Below are positions 39,881 through 53,400 of a DNA stretch of 64,000 nt, in pieces. The translations under genes were made by a program, and so were the position numbers. The stretch's first letter is position 1. The number at the start of each line of letters is the position of its first letter. The notes below the pieces were generated by a model, which worked only from the letters and a program-made list of their open reading frames with translations, ran no database searches and was not told the DNA's origin. The stretch is from Pyrrhoderma lamaoense (Eukaryota; Basidiomycota; Agaricomycetes; Hymenochaetales; Hymenochaetaceae): assembly GCA_002794735.1 (NCBI GenBank), contig NBAZ01000004.1:1054001-1118000 (forward strand), in the 5' to 3' direction.

Positions 39881-42800
39881 ATGAGACGAAATCCGCAGTC
39901 CAGTACTGTCTCGCGGACTTTGCACGGCATCTTATTGTCTAGTTTACTTGTACTCCCCGCACTAGCTCAGCCCGCAACATTGTCCTTCAACGAGTGCACG
40001 TCAGGGAACCCCATTGATCCATCTCTGAAAATTAATGTGTCTACTGTTTATGGCCAGATAGTAACAGGTGAAGACTTTGGACGACACTTGAATTTAACTG
40101 TGATAGGAAATACGGGTCAGGAGATTATACCTCTAAACAATTCAACGGGCAAACTTAGTACGTACAACTTGGATCTACAGGGTAGTAAAAAAACACGCAT
40201 ATTAATTAACACAAAAAAATACTTTCAAATCACTATAGCTACTCTGTTTACGACAAGCAACATTTTATCCTTTAGTGTTCTGGATAATGGCACATTCTTT
40301 TGCGAAACTCTTCGACCTGCTTCTCCTTTACCCGATGATGAAGACCCAAGTTTCTTTTACTGTCCAGTAAGCGTTGGGCCGATAGCTTTCAGCGCTACAA
40401 TACCTCTCAAGCACCAATATGAGCTAATGACAATTGATACTCGATTACGGATTGTGGATACTTCTTTACCGGCCATTGAATTAGCATGCATCGATGTTTC
40501 TACCACTCCTTTACAGACTCACGGTGATTCGACGGGGTTTATATACGGGAGAGTGGAAGTTGTATTCTGGTTCACTATCATACTAGCCTTAGCATATTGG
40601 ATTGTCAATGGTCTGGCAAGGATTGCGGCCTCTTGGGATAGGGGCAGCTCTGGTTCGAATAGAAATATATGGTCAAGATTGCAAGGTGCTGGATATATCC
40701 TCGCGAGTGCGATAAGTGGCGAACGTTTCTCATCTACTCCTGCCCTTTTACGATTCTGTATGTTCTTTCCCAAATCATTCTATATTCTCGAGTATAGTCT
40801 AACACAAACCTAGGCACACCTTCAATGCGTGATATCTTCTTTCACTCCCAGTTCTGTGCTACAATTGGTATGATTGCAGTGCAGTGGCCAACATTTGCTT
40901 GTTAGTTAAATGCATATGTCATTACCTGATGATTTCTCACTGTAATTTTATATTAGATCCAACACTAGCTCAAACTGCATGGTCAACGTTGCTATTCAGT
41001 AAGTTCTATCATATTTTCATCAGACAATCCTTAATAACCTTCTTCTCCTTTTCAGATGTTACTCTCACCCAAAAAGCCGATCAACACTGGAATCCACTCA
41101 CAGTACAAAATTACGACCCCCCTTCTGATTTTTCCGACCAACTTAGTAACACAAGTTCCGCAATTTTTGTCGATTCTAGTGCTCCTAATACACTTTTGAT
41201 GTTTCCCCCTGGCACCACCGCTGGTATGGCATCAATGGCTGCTTCTGTGGGTTTGAGACCTCAAGATCTATTTGGAGTCTGTATTGTCCTCTTCCTCGCC
41301 ATAATTGGTGGAACAATTGTCCTAAGTTTCGTTATTTGGGGTTTAGATAGATTAGGAATTTCCCTCTTTGGGAAAGAAGAGAAAGATTCTCCCTTCGGTG
41401 CAAGGACTCCAGCGTATCTCCCGCCTAAAGACTCTGATAAAACAACTGATGATGATGGTACTTCTACATCGATGGGCCATTTCCTCTTTCGTGCTCCATC
41501 CATACCCCTATCAAGTACTCTAGCTCGAGGCAAATGGTGGAGACTACGCTTCAAACCGAATTCTTTTCATGGTAATTTACTACATGGGAATCTGGTTCGA
41601 ATACTCATCCTATTTCATCTTCCAATTACGATCTTTTCTTCATATCAATTTGCAAATGCAATGGTCCAGTCTTCTCTGGCTTCTGTCATTTTAGCTGCTA
41701 TCTCATTTGCGGTCTTGTCGATTGGTATACCAGTATCCTTAATTATCCGTCTCTACACAACTGCAACAAATAAGCTGTATGATGAGACTAGGACACTTAT
41801 GATGTTGGGGCCTCTGTATAATCACTTTGGACATGGTTCTCAGCTGTTTGCATGCATTCTCTTTGCAAACAATTTAATTTACGGTGTCACAATTGGATGT
41901 GGCCAGAAGAGTGGGACTGCTCAAGCAATTATCATATTAGTCACTGAAGTAGCAACGTCCTTGAGTACGAGTATATGGTTGCCCTGGGGACGAGGCGCAA
42001 CTATGGGCTTGATCAGCTTCTTCTTCTGTGTAGGTCGTATAACAGTGGCTGTTCTCCTGGTAATTTTGACACCCACTGTAAGCACTTTATCTGCTATCGC
42101 TTGATGATAAGCTAATAGTCTTTAAAAATTAATAACTAGGTATCGGTCGGCATTACTGCCGGCAGCTGGGTTGCTGCGTCAATCTTATTCATCTTGGGAT
42201 TGATGTATTTCGGATTCCTGATCATCTTAGCCATCAAAATTGTCGAAGCGATGTTACGTATCATCGGTCGCATTCCCTTTGATAGAAGCAAACATACACT
42301 GGACAGTGGTATCCTGGGAGTGTTGAATCTAATGGGATGTTGTTCCCCGAGAAGACGAAAGCGCAGACGAACCCACCGAACGCCGGCTAAGGACCCTCGT
42401 GCTGCATCACAAGTTGAAGCACAGCAGCCATTTGTTCTTGGGAAGAAAGATTCGAGTCCCAGGAGTAGTTCGCATGGTCCACCGTCCGTTCTACGACCGG
42501 AGCAGGCATTCCGACCTTACAGAGAAGATAGTGATGACGAGAGTGGATTCATTATGGGTTCGTGGCATCCATTCCCGCAATCTGGATATGGTCCCTTGGA
42601 AGACCGAGCGACTTCGCCTCCTACAGAGACTCCCGCCAAGTCAACTGGGTTTACTCGCGTCGGAGGTGGACGAGCTAGATATGACGCTCCATATGCTATT
42701 CAGGGGGGCACCTCAGTAGCTAACAGTTCAAAACTTGAGTTCCCGTCTGTTGAACGACTAGAACGCACTAATCCGTCACCGATGAACTGGACGTCTGACA

Positions 42801-43435
42801 GCCCTAGTGTTAGGTCGACTGTGACGGTGAACCGACAGTTGCCGCCGGGTGCTATGACGCCCTCTCGTCCTACTGTACATGTACGCACAAAGTCTCAGAC
42901 AGCAATCATAGAAGACGCATCTTCTTTGTATAAACCCCAGGCGGGAAGTTCAGCTGCTATTCAAAACTCTAATACACCTGTACGGCCTGCTTTTGCCCGG
43001 GCTGAAACAGATGACTCGTCTTCTGACGCTACACAACCTAAACGGTCATGGATACCCTCTGCCTTCCGAACTGTGACAAAAAATAGGAGGATGAGTGAGG
43101 GTAGCCTTCCAGTGTTAGACAAGGACAAAGATAATGGCGGGCGTTCGTTTGTCGTCATTAGAGACAGAAAGCCCTTAGCGCCGACATCTTCCAATCCAGA
43201 TTCGGGACAGGCCGATGGAGAAGAAGAAGAAGGTCGCCGTTCGTTTGTTGTTCTTAGGGGGATGTGGCTGGAGGCTCTAAACCATCACGAAGGTTATCTC
43301 ATGCATAAGCTGTACTATAATACTTCATCATTTTCATCCTCTTTTCGTCGCAATCTTACATCTCACATCTTATGTGGACATTTTTTTTCACCCCTCTCTC
43401 AATCACGGACCTTAATAACTTTGTATCACGTTTAA
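39881..43435 (+). CDS. TRP-like membrane protein with N-terminal ML-like domain (Flc/Pkd2 class); possible frame slip at C-terminus
   Basis: Fungal TRP-family protein, thought to act in ion or lipid handling at the plasma membrane or endomembranes. The ATG at 39881 gives a signal peptide (GILLSSLLVLPALAQP). The ML-like lumenal domain follows: LSFNECTSGNPIDPSLKINV, then, across an intron, TLFTTSNILSFSVLDNGTFF. The TRP region has several membrane helices: VEVVFWFTIILALAYWIVNG, RDIFFHSQFCATIGMIAVQW, LFGVCIVLFLAIIGGTIVLS, ASVILAAISFAVLSIGIPVS, IIILVTEVATSLSTSIWLPW and GWVAASILFILG-like segments after 42.1 kb. The cytosolic tail is Ser/Pro-rich. After RSFVVLRG the given frame runs to a TAA at 43435 as unlikely sequence. 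One extra G in the run at 43257-43261 would instead give GDVAGGSKPSRRLSHA and stop at 43306-43308. Confidence 0.87.
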
Positions 43436-43470
43436 TTTTGTTTACATTGTCCAGTATGTTGTCGTACCCC

Positions 43471-43476
43471 AATAAA
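43471..43476 (+). terminator. Candidate poly(A) signal (AATAAA) of the TRP-like gene
   Basis: AATAAA lies 36 nt past the annotated stop, or 163 nt past the alternative stop. Position fits; function is inferred. Confidence 0.4.
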
Positions 43477-43562
43477 AGTGGAAAGCAAATCAAAGTATGC
43501 TAATTAGTCCTATGTTAAGAAAACAAGATGAAAGAAAATGAAATACGGTGTCAGTGATCCAA

Positions 43563-43597
43563 GATGATGATGATGATAATGATGGTGATGATGATTT
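43563..43597 (+). repeat. (GAT)n microsatellite between convergent genes
   Basis: About eleven gat/ggt/aat units just outside the stop of the CNH-like gene, in the shared 3' region. Confidence 0.75.
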
Positions 43598-43609
43598 AGT
43601 TTGAGTGTG

Positions 43610-46111
43610 TTACATGTCCGTGGAATCCGTGTCTTCTTTCTCCGTGCCACCTAGCCAAATTACTCTCCAATCCTCAGCTCCTTTCCTAACAGTTGCATAA
43701 AATCCATCTTCGGAGCTCTGTCTCCCCGGACGGACTGTGCTAGCGGAACTATATGACATGAACGAATCGGAGCGGGTGAGATACCGCTGGGGCTCATGCC
43801 ATTGCCCACCTCTGCACAAATACGCTATATCCCCACCGATATCTATTTCGGCCCTTATGGGCTCATCGCAGCGGCTTTTCCCTTTACCATGAGTGAACAC
43901 AGACATAGGGACCTCTTGCACCTCTATGCCGTATTCGCCGAGAGCGATCACTTGTAAGAAATATGGTTCATCAAGAGGAGAACAGATTCGGTGGCAGATG
44001 TGGCTGGGCGTGTAGTTCCAAGTTAAGGTATGTAACGGGGGAGTGGATGATAAGGAACTTGGAATAGGGTAAGGAACTATCTGTGTTTGTTTACCTCTAG
44101 TTAGGATATACACTGGTTTGGATGTAACTCGTCCTGGATAACCTATAGGTAGTTCTTCTACGGAAGGTGGTAGCCAGTAACCTTTGCTCTCTCGAATAAA
44201 TGATCTTCGGGGTGACAAACCAGAAGGTGATTGTATGTCCCTCGGACTATTCTCGTAAGGTTCGACTTCCAGTACAGCTGAGTCCGCAAGCCGAATTAGC
44301 CCAGCTTTTTTATCAAAGACGACAAACAGAGACATTTGTGCTCCATAATCGTTGGATGATGACGCCACAGCGCGTTCAGATCCCCGAGGTGTGTCGAAGG
44401 ATTGTCTAAATGAAAAACGACGATTAACAGCCTCGCCGTCAATCAAGTGCCCAGACCTCTGGGAAGAGGAAGACGGGCTCCTCAAAAGGACAGTATCTTG
44501 CACGCATTGGTATACGAAACTGAGATTGCGTGGCACAAGGGGTGTATAAAACTCCTGAATGTAAAGGTTAAGTCAGATCAAGATACTCGGAAATGTTAGA
44601 CGCTTTTCAAAGTAACAAACCTTGACAAAACGGAAAGCCCTTTCGTTTTTTGGCGTCTCATACAGAAGAATACTTTGTTTGATAGCCACAGCAAGGGATG
44701 AAACACCTCGTGCTCCAGGCGCGGAACTACGTTGCAACTCAAAAAATAACACATTTTGGTGCAAAAGTCTGGACCCTGAAGAGGCTAAAGGGATAAAATC
44801 TGTTGCCCATCGTAAAGGTAATTCATCAACAAGATCCCATGAGGACTCAATAGAAGACGTTGACGTTTCACGTTTCAATAACGTGCTAAGGGGCCTAGAA
44901 GACGAGGAAGATGAAGGGTAAGAGCTTGGTGGCTCCGATGAAGTTCCTGAGTCGGAAATGAACGACTTTAATTTATTAATACTGGAATTGTGTTTATGTT
45001 TCTTAGGAGTAAGCTGCGGGTTCCAGCTAGGCGGTCGGCGAAGATCCAAAGGTTTTGTATTCTGCGTGGGATATAAGTTTAGATAAAATCGAGACCAATC
45101 AAGAATCATGCCTTCTGAGTTTTAGCCCAACGAGCTAAGCTGGTGAGACTAGATAAATTATACATTCGGATCGATCGCAGCACATCTCGTTCTCTTAAGC
45201 TACCTTGAGACTCTACTTCAGCTCCTATCAGGGCGAGTACAACACCTTGAGGGGTAGCATCTCCTGTTTCTTGGAATTCAAGGAGCTCGAGTTGATAAAC
45301 TCTACGAAAGAAAAGAGGGTTAATATCAATTTCATGAAGTGTGTGTATATATGACACACGACTCACCCTTCGCCTTCCCAGATTGGATGGACTTGGGCGT
45401 CTGCAGGGCTTGACGTGCTAGGATCATCACTTGGAAACATGTCAAGAACTGAAAGGCCCTTGTCATGGCCAATCAGCAACAGCCGGTCGCCCATCAACGG
45501 GAGCAAAGCATTCATGGGTGATGTCGTGTGAGGCAAAAATCTTGACCCAAACTGATGGACCTTGAGATGAGAAGGGAGCAATGGTTGCCCAGCTGGAAGA
45601 ACGAGAGGTGGTTCCGGACGAGGTGGGTAATAGGATGGTGGTTCTAAGCTCGTCGCTTGAGCAGTGTTTCCCGACCAGAATGAGGCATATGAGGCCGAAG
45701 GATGTAGTTGTGGTATAGTAGTTGTCAGACGCATATTTGCCAGAGTTTCCGTCGCTTGATTGACAGCGTATACCTTATACCGAGCAGACTAGGTGAGTAT
45801 AAGAGCATTTTCTAGAAAGACAAAACATACATCCTCTCCCCAGCCACGCTCACGACGTCTTGCACGCTCATCCGGTGTGAGATCAATATAACGTTCTGCG
45901 GCTCTGAAATTTGTACGTGCACAGACACACAGGAACATAATATTCAGATCAGGATAAGTTATCTATTATACAGTGGTACATACCTTTTCTCGACCCAGTT
46001 CTTCCATCTTCCAAAGCGTGAATTTGGACCTTTCTGAGCGGCCAGCTCGCCATATGTCGGGAGATCACCGTCTCCAGACTCATCTTGTTCTGGGTAGTAG
46101 TTTGGGTTCAT
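43610..46111 (-). CDS. Conserved basidiomycete protein with CNH-like beta-propeller character, function unknown
   Basis: Start at the ATG 46109-46111: MNPNYYPEQDESGDGDLPTY, ELAAQKGPNSRFGRWKNWVE. It is then spliced to a charged helix AAERYIDLTPDERARRRERG and to VYAVNQATETLANMRLTTTI. The middle part has PLMGDRLLLIGHDKGLSVLD, VYQLELLEFQETGDATPQGV and LRSIRMYNLSSLTSLARWAK, which resemble citron-homology (CNH) propeller strands. A Ser-rich linker interrupts it. The last exon carries VPRNLSFVYQCVQDTVLLRS, LFVVFDKKAGLIRLADSAVL and PYFLQVIALGEYGIEVQEVP. The C-terminus is acidic (EKEDTDSTDM, TAA 43610-43612). No signal peptide or membrane segment. CNH proteins often act in Rho or Rab signalling, but that is only a weak inference here. 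Confidence 0.82.
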
Positions 46112-46618
46112 TAGAGTATAAAGGATGCTCCAGCTTGAAGAGCCTTGTGAGTGATGAAGTTGCCAGTTGTTATGGATGTTGAGGAGAATTAGAAAAGAAT
46201 GAGATGTGGGTTGTGTGGTAAGTCGGGTATGAGGCTATGCATGCATTGTAATAAACGCGAATAGAACTAATTACTTGTGCTCTAAACTACTTTCTATGCG
46301 TGATCCGTGTCCCTTTTGTGCTCCATTCTACCCACAACTCGTCACAACACAAAGTCGTGACATTTTTCAATTCGGCCTCGACGGATTCAACGGCCAGAAC
46401 ATAGTTAACTAGCCTCCACGACGTCGTGAATACCGACCAAGTGCCTGTACTCGACGTGCCGACACGATCCAATCCGCGGCATCGGCATTCAGCGCAAGGA
46501 GACACACGGTCTAGTGCATCCGGTCATTCCTTGCCCTTCCTTTACTGACGGTGCACCCTCACGGGTCTCCCCCACCGTTGTTCTTCAACTCACCTCAAAG
46601 TCACGGTTCTCGCATGAT
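46112..46618. promoter_or_regulatory. Divergent upstream region of the CNH-like and kelch genes
   Basis: 507 bp between two outward-facing start codons. No gene, and no motif I would name. Confidence 0.35.
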
Positions 46619-49600
46619 ATGGCAAGGTGGCCTGCTGCTACATCTTTCATATTCTACTTAATCTTCTGCTCCTTTCTGTCGTCTACGCGCGGCGCGACCT
46701 CTCCTTCGACAGATACGCCAGTCCCTCCTTTGCAATGGATCCAACTCAACACATCAGGTACTACTCTTCCTGGTCTCAAATACCCATCCATCGGTTATGA
46801 TTCTACTACTGGCTTCCTACTTATTTTTGGTGGAGAGTCAAATGGTGTCCCTCAGCAAGAAACATATCTGTTAGTAAACTGGATATATCCATTTTAGCAT
46901 CTATACTAATCCGCCGGTAGCCTCAATGTTACATCTCTCTCATGGGCCAAGGCTAGTAGCTCAACTTCTCAGACAACTAAGCCCCCTCCCCGGAGTATGG
47001 CTATCAGTGGAGGGATTTCGCAGCGAGCAAGTATGCCTTCTCACTCTGAGCAGCTATCCCCACTATCTGAGCTTATTTTCTTGTTTCAAGCCGTCATGGG
47101 CACGTTGTTATTGGTGGCAAGGGGACCAATGGCGAACCCCTTTCAGATGCTTGGGTAAGTTCTTCTCCTGTGAGCCACCCTTCCTGTACTAAAGTCCAGG
47201 CCAGGAATTTGATTACAATAATCAGTTCTGGTCAAATATAACTATCTCTTCAGGCGGCCCCTCTGCTCGATATAGCGCATCTGGGGGAATCGACGCTACT
47301 GCGGCTTCTGTTCAAGATCCGGTAGTCGCTGGTCCAAATAATACATTCTATCTCTCAGGCGGATTTGACGGACAGAATGCCTTACCGCTGTCTGACGTTT
47401 GGAAGTTTGAAGTGGCAGGAGTATTGTCGGCTAATAATGCAGATGATGTAGTAGGAAGTTGGACTCAAATAACTTTCTCAGAGGAAATTCCCTCTAGAGT
47501 GCACCAAGGCGGAACTGTTATGCCTTCAGCAAAGGTTGTTGCTTTTGGTGGATGCACCTCCGACGATGTTGGGGACTACAATTGTGCTCAGCAAGATGGG
47601 TTTATTCTGGACATCAATGCAACAACAGACATAGTCGCCGCAGGCTGTCCGGCTCCTCGCGTTGGACCGGTTGTAGTTCCTAATTATAACACGTTTTCTC
47701 AGAGTTTTGCAACACAGGCTTATATGTTTCTTGGTATTTACGACACTTCTCTCTGGGACGATGATAACGGCTTGAATCAGGGAGAAGTTGTAAGTTTACT
47801 AGGTTTATTCACATCATCCTATTGTCTCTCAAACCTCAAATAGGATATTCTTAACATTGAAAATGGAGTCTGGACCCGAGTACTACCTTCAGGCGATAAC
47901 TCGACTGGTACGGTGAAGTTTCCCGGACCGCGTGATGGTGCAGTTGCTTTTTCATCAGCTCACGCCCTCGTTGGCTCTAATCCTTCTGTCGGCTCTGATA
48001 TTCTCGTTTTTGGAGGGCAGGATGCTAATGGAAACTATCTAAATGAACTTTGGCTTCTTCGGGCCTACTCTGCTTCTTTAAGTGAATCAAACGCAACATG
48101 GTCTGGGTTTGGGGATGGTGTGCTTGGAGGTGGAGCTGATGCTTCTGGGGCTGGAGTCACGATACAATATATTTCCTCTTGTGCGCAGCAACTGAGTCCG
48201 TCTTCTACAAGTTCAGTACCAAACCCGACGTCATCTAGTAATCCTTCTAATGGATCTAACAACGCCTCTCAAGTTAAATTCCCGTACAATACCAAGACTA
48301 GTCATAAAATACTATCTCCACTGTCATTGGCTGGACTCCTGATGGCTCTTGTCTTTTATAGGCTGTCTATGCCCCTTCCTGTAGAAGGGACTTCGGTACC
48401 TGCTGGTCCCAAATTCGGCTTACTGGTGACAGCAGGATTCATCGCTTTAATTGCTTATGCTATAGGTATAGCTGGTCTGGTGCTCTCATTTACAACTATC
48501 TCTTTGAATGAGTCAGCAAATGCTCTCAGGAAAAGATCTGACTCACAAAGTCTGAATCTGAAAACTAGTCATGGGGTGGCAGCCCTAGTGATCTTCATAG
48601 TTCTTTATGCGTCATTACCTCTATTGCTCTTTCTTTCTTTTAATCAGAACAGAAAACAGAAAGATAAACAAATTCTTCCATACAGTGAGAATGGTGAAGA
48701 ACAGGCGCGAAAGGACTCCACAGAGACAGGATTCTCAGCCCTTATGACGCCAGCAAGAGAGAAACAGTTCATTTCACATCGTGCAACGAGTTCTTCTCCA
48801 GACATTATCTCACATGCCACTGTTCCGGACTCTCCTATACGTGAGCCCCGTGTTCGGGTCCGTTCCCTGTTTAATGGAAACTTCTGGCCCAATCGTAAGG
48901 AGCGAACCTCATTTGATGATAGAACCCAAGAATCCCTTAGTAGTGCTGGTCCTTCACGTAGCTTTGAAGTTATGAATAGAGGTCCCCGTACTCGTAGATT
49001 TAGCATGGGATTGCAAGGTTATTCGAGCGAGGGTGGGCATAGTGCACAACCTAGCGTACCTCGGGGACTGAGCGATCTTGACTGGCTAGACAGAAGACAA
49101 AATGTGTCTGCATTCGTAAGTTTCTTCATTTTGAATACATTTTTCATATAATTCATGATACTTCGTATGACAGGGAGATCTCGATTATGCCCTTACACAA
49201 CTAAATCGGGCACGAGCTGCTACACCAGCTAGTATGAATCCTCTCATCACACCTAGTCGGCCACAACCTGTACTACCCTCAAAATTCTTATCTTTCTTAC
49301 ATCTTTTTATACATGCAGCTATACTGGGCTTATGCGTTGTCGTGCTTGTAGCCCTTTGGCAACGAGCTCCCTTAGCTGCGTTTATAGTTTTTCTTCTTTG
49401 GGTCTCTGCTTTCTATTGTATAATATTTTTCCTTGCATGGAGAGGCACACCACGGTCCTCAATTCTTGCTGTCCTGCTCACAACCCTCCGATACCACAAC
49501 GAACACAGCCAAGATGCTGTTACTCACTCGGGATCGTCTTCAAGACCTCTTTCTACGCATGATCCTATCACTTTCTCAAGTGAGTCTCGTAGCCCTTATA

Positions 49601-49797
49601 TCCACCAACCAACCTTCCGACGACCGCTCTCCACACACGAAGATGAGCTTATATCGTCGAATGGACACGCACGTTCTGATGATGATGACGAAGATGAAGA
49701 GACAACGCAAAGGCGGATCGAACAAGAAATGGACCGTCGCGATGTCTCTATTGTCACTGTACCAAAACGAAGACTATGGATCGCTAATCCTTCTTGA
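46619..49797 (+). CDS. Kelch-repeat membrane protein; one apparent frame slip
   Basis: The ATG at 46619 gives MARWPAATSFIFYLIFCSFL, a signal peptide. A kelch (galactose-oxidase-like) propeller follows: SIGYDSTTGFLLIFGGESNG, LNVTSLSWAKASSS, GHVVIGGKGTNGEPLSDAW, EFDYNNQFWSNITISSGG, FYLSGGFDGQNALPLSDVW, SAKVVAFGGCTSD and ILVFGGQDANGNYLNELWLL. After a Ser/Asn linker come three membrane segments (residues around SLAGLLMALVFYRL, LVTAGFIALIAYAIGIAGLV, ALVIFIVLYASLPLLLFLSF). A long Ser/Arg cytosolic loop follows, then two more (HAAILGLCVVVLVALW, FIVFLLWVSAFYCIIFFLAW), and an acidic-basic tail. At 47012-47014 a missing G breaks the frame: restored, it reads ISGGDFAAS/NRHGHVV across a 60-nt intron (47031-47090). 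Function unknown; a surface sensor or wall-linked role is a guess. Confidence 0.87.
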
Positions 49798-50403
49798 TAA
49801 AAAACACTAACTTCTTCTTACATTCTTCCTTACACTCCCTCTCCTTCTAATCATACGTTCTCTTTTCTGTATAAGTAGGTGACTATGCCCTTCCCCCCAC
49901 TGACCTTTCTTAGCACTACGCCAAGCATACCTGAAGGCTTTTCTATTACTTTCTCTCATCCCTTTGTTCTTTTTAGTCACATTAGTCACATATCGAATTT
50001 TCTTTAGCTACTCACTGTTTATTCTAGTCATCATATGCTCACATCATTGTTAACTTGTTTACAATACCTTTTTTCAGCTCTCAATTGTTCACAATGCTAT
50101 TCATGATCGGACTATTTTTCTCAGTTTTTTTTACTTCCTTTCGAATACCAGACACAATAATCAGTATGAAACACAAAGAGTTTAGGAAATGCATATAAGT
50201 GACGTGACTGCGATAATGTTGAATTAAGGTATAGAGATGATTGGAGGGGTAATTGAGTGGGAGGGAGAAGTGCCCAAAGTCCAAAACAGATTGCAAGAAA
50301 CAGTAAGAGGGTGAGAAGGAGAACGGAAAACACATATTAACCAGAAAGCAAAAAAGCAGGAAAAGTAAAGGGAAAGGAGTATGATCGTATCTGTTAGACA
50401 CGC
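49798..50403. other. Intergenic region between convergent genes
   Basis: 606 bp, AT-rich, holding two 3' flanks. The open frames are hydrophobic Phe/Leu/Ser artefacts. I see no gene. Confidence 0.5.
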
Positions 50404-53400
50404 TTAAGGTTTCCCTTCAATAGCAACATCGTGTCTCCATCTATCTACAGAACTGAATTTATTAGGCTCCTGGACTGACATAGGAAGTTGTGGTTGAGAC
50501 GCATATGCCATAGGAGGTTGCATCATGAACATCATCGACTGTGGATGGTTGAAAGCCATTTGAGCTTGGAACAATTGTTGTTGTTGCTGTTGCTGTTGCA
50601 GCTGAGCGAACATTTGGAACTGAGATTTGCGCATCTGTCCTGGATGCATACTTAGAGGTCGGTCGTCATCGTCGTTTGCTGTTCCAGGTGAAAGACTAGA
50701 CAACCCAGATAGCTGAGAAGCACCTGTTGGGAGGCGCGAAGCCCTTATCCCAAGAGGTTCGTCATCATCATCATCGTCTTTCACGTTCGATGGGGAAGTC
50801 GCCGGTTTCGACGAGAGATCAGAGAAATCAACCGAAGGAACATTCAATTTTGGCTTGTCCATTATTAAAGTGGACAAGGGTCTATCTTCATCTGAATCAT
50901 CCTCGGGTTGCAGTCTTGGTACTGCCAATTTCTGTGTTGCGCGCTGAAGGGTTTGAGATAATGGAACATCTTCATCACTGTCGTCATCAAGGTTGAGAGA
51001 CTTTTGCGATATACCAAGACCAATCTTAGGCACTAAGTCAGGTTTCTTTTCATCATCAGATACCCACTGATCCGCCAAACCCTCTTGGATAACCGTACTA
51101 CGTCTTGGAACAGCTTCACTGGCACTACTCTCGTTATCCGAATCATCATCGTCATTGGGGACTGGTGCCACTCTCCTCCTAGAAGATACTGTAGGTATAG
51201 TAGGTAATGTTAGGGATGGACTAATCTCCTCTTTAAGAGGAGATACCGACGAAGGGGGATTGAGAGAGACGGGAGAAGGTGAAAACTCGTTGGATCTGTC
51301 TTGACCCATTGTAGGTTCCTTGTCTTTTCCTTTTCCTTTCTTTTTCTTCTTCGACGGCTTTTTTGTTTCCTCTTCCTCCTCACGGCGCCTTCTCTCTTCT
51401 GCATCCTTTTTCTCTTGTGCTTCGATCTCTTTCAACTTTGCCATTTCCCTTTCCCACAATGTATCGACCCCGAAAACTGAGCGCGTCTGCATCATCTTGG
51501 AGGCCGGCCTCCCAGTTTCCGCAATATTGCCGTCGCTGTCTATAGCCAAGAGAGGTGCACCACCTCTGGAGCCACGTCTGACGAGTACTGTATCCGTATT
51601 TGTTGTATTTGATGAATCCAAACGCGTTGAGGTAGGTCTGGCTGGTAGAGCGAGAGAAGTAGGATCTATCAAAGTACTGGAACGCTGAAGTCCCCCTCTG
51701 TCCATCATAGAGGGGCGCTGGTCTCCTTTAAATACACTACTCGACGGTAAGAAGCTGGAGGACCACATAGCTTAAAACTGCTTACCGAGCTTTGCCCTTC
51801 ATCTCAGCCTTCCTAGCTTCAAGATCGTCGATAAGACTTCTACCAAAGAGCTTTCCAGGTGGCCTTGAGGTTCTTGGCTCACTAACTTCAACCGGCGCAG
51901 CTTGAATTGGAGGGGTTTCCGGTTCACTAGGTAACTCCACCTTTACTTGTTCGCCATCTTCAACGGCACGACCAACTTTCTCATCAATATCATTATATGC
52001 TACATCTCTTTGTCCGTCAACAAGTAGGGTATTTCTGAATAAAAGCTGGGAAGCAGAAAGACTTAAGCGTGGATTTGGCGTAAACGAATTTGAAGCAACA
52101 GGAACAGAGGGAATCCCTAGCATAGACATTCGAGAAGTTGCTCCAGGAGGCATAGGTCTTCCATCTGAGGTGTCTAAGAAGCCATCGCGGGTCTTTTTGG
52201 GTGCAGAAGCTACTGCCGTCGTGTTTTGTAAGGGACTAGGCATAACCAAGACTTTGGGTCGCATTAGATCTAGACGAGAATATCTTCTCTCTCTATTGCC
52301 ATAAGCATCCCCATACGCCGATTGATCATCATCTAGCATAGCTCGGGTGCCAAATGATGCAGTAGATATCCGTCTGTCTCGATTACTATTAGGATCTACA
52401 GCAAAAGACCTAGCTCGTGTTCCATCTTCAACTTGTGGCTCTTCTTCTTCTAAGTATGCTAATCGAGGGCCTGAAGAAAGTCTTGTAGCATTGGATATCG
52501 TTCGGGTATGGGCAACTGTCTTTGGATCAAAACGGGACGCACGAGATGGTGGTGGAGGAGGTATTGCGAAAGGATTGCGCTCTTCTGACTGACCATCTGA
52601 GAACGCATCTAACCGAGAAGCAGGTCGAGACCCACTTGGCACACCTACTTCACTTTGACCAGACGTGGGGAATGGAACAGCATCTCTCTTATCGAATGAA
52701 GACGATAGCGAATGTAAAGGGGGGCGGACTGGTATATTCTCTATTATCGGGTGTGATGAAAATCTCTTTGGATCGACTTGTTTCTCAAGTATCCCCAGCT
52801 CTGAAAGATCCATAGGACTCGAGATAGTATTGCGGCGCCCCCCAATAGGTTTATTTGCTTCTAAAAATACACCTCCTTCACCAAACTCTGCTAATGGCAC
52901 ACTCATTGTCCGAGAGTGCGGGGTTCGTCCAGTGTCAGATCTAGGATCATTCATCATTTGTGAGCTCATCACTATTTCAGATTTTGCTTTTCCCTTCACC
53001 GCCTTTGACTTTTTACTCGTTTTCTCTTCAGGTATAATTGAATCAAGGCCCCAAGACGCAAGGTCGACCTCGAGTTCCTCTTCCGGTTCTTCTTCCTCAT
53101 CTCCTCCGAATGGATTGTGTAATACATCTATAGATGCCTTAGACCTTCTCGAGACGTCCTTGTCCTCCACTGTCAATCCCCCATCGCTTGGTAATGCAAC
53201 TCCTAAAAGGTTTTGATTCTTGGTTCCTGCTTTCGAGGAGTGTATGTTTCCGTTCGCTCGCCGCAGGTGTGAGAAGATAGCACTGTCGTATGCAGACTTC
53301 TTTGGGGCGTACGGATCATCTGGGTCATTGTCATATTCTTGTTTATTAAGTTTGTTAGCACTTTAGAACAAAATTTATACAGAGTAGACACGAAACGCAT

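Noticed and set aside
39474..39881. 135-codon minus-strand open frame next to the TRP-like start
   Set aside because: Composition is Cys/Arg-rich without a motif, and it overlaps the likely promoter and leader of the TRP-like gene.
42399..42719. 106-codon open frame starting at 42399 on the + strand
   Set aside because: It is an out-of-phase shadow of the TRP-like protein's Ser/Pro-rich tail.
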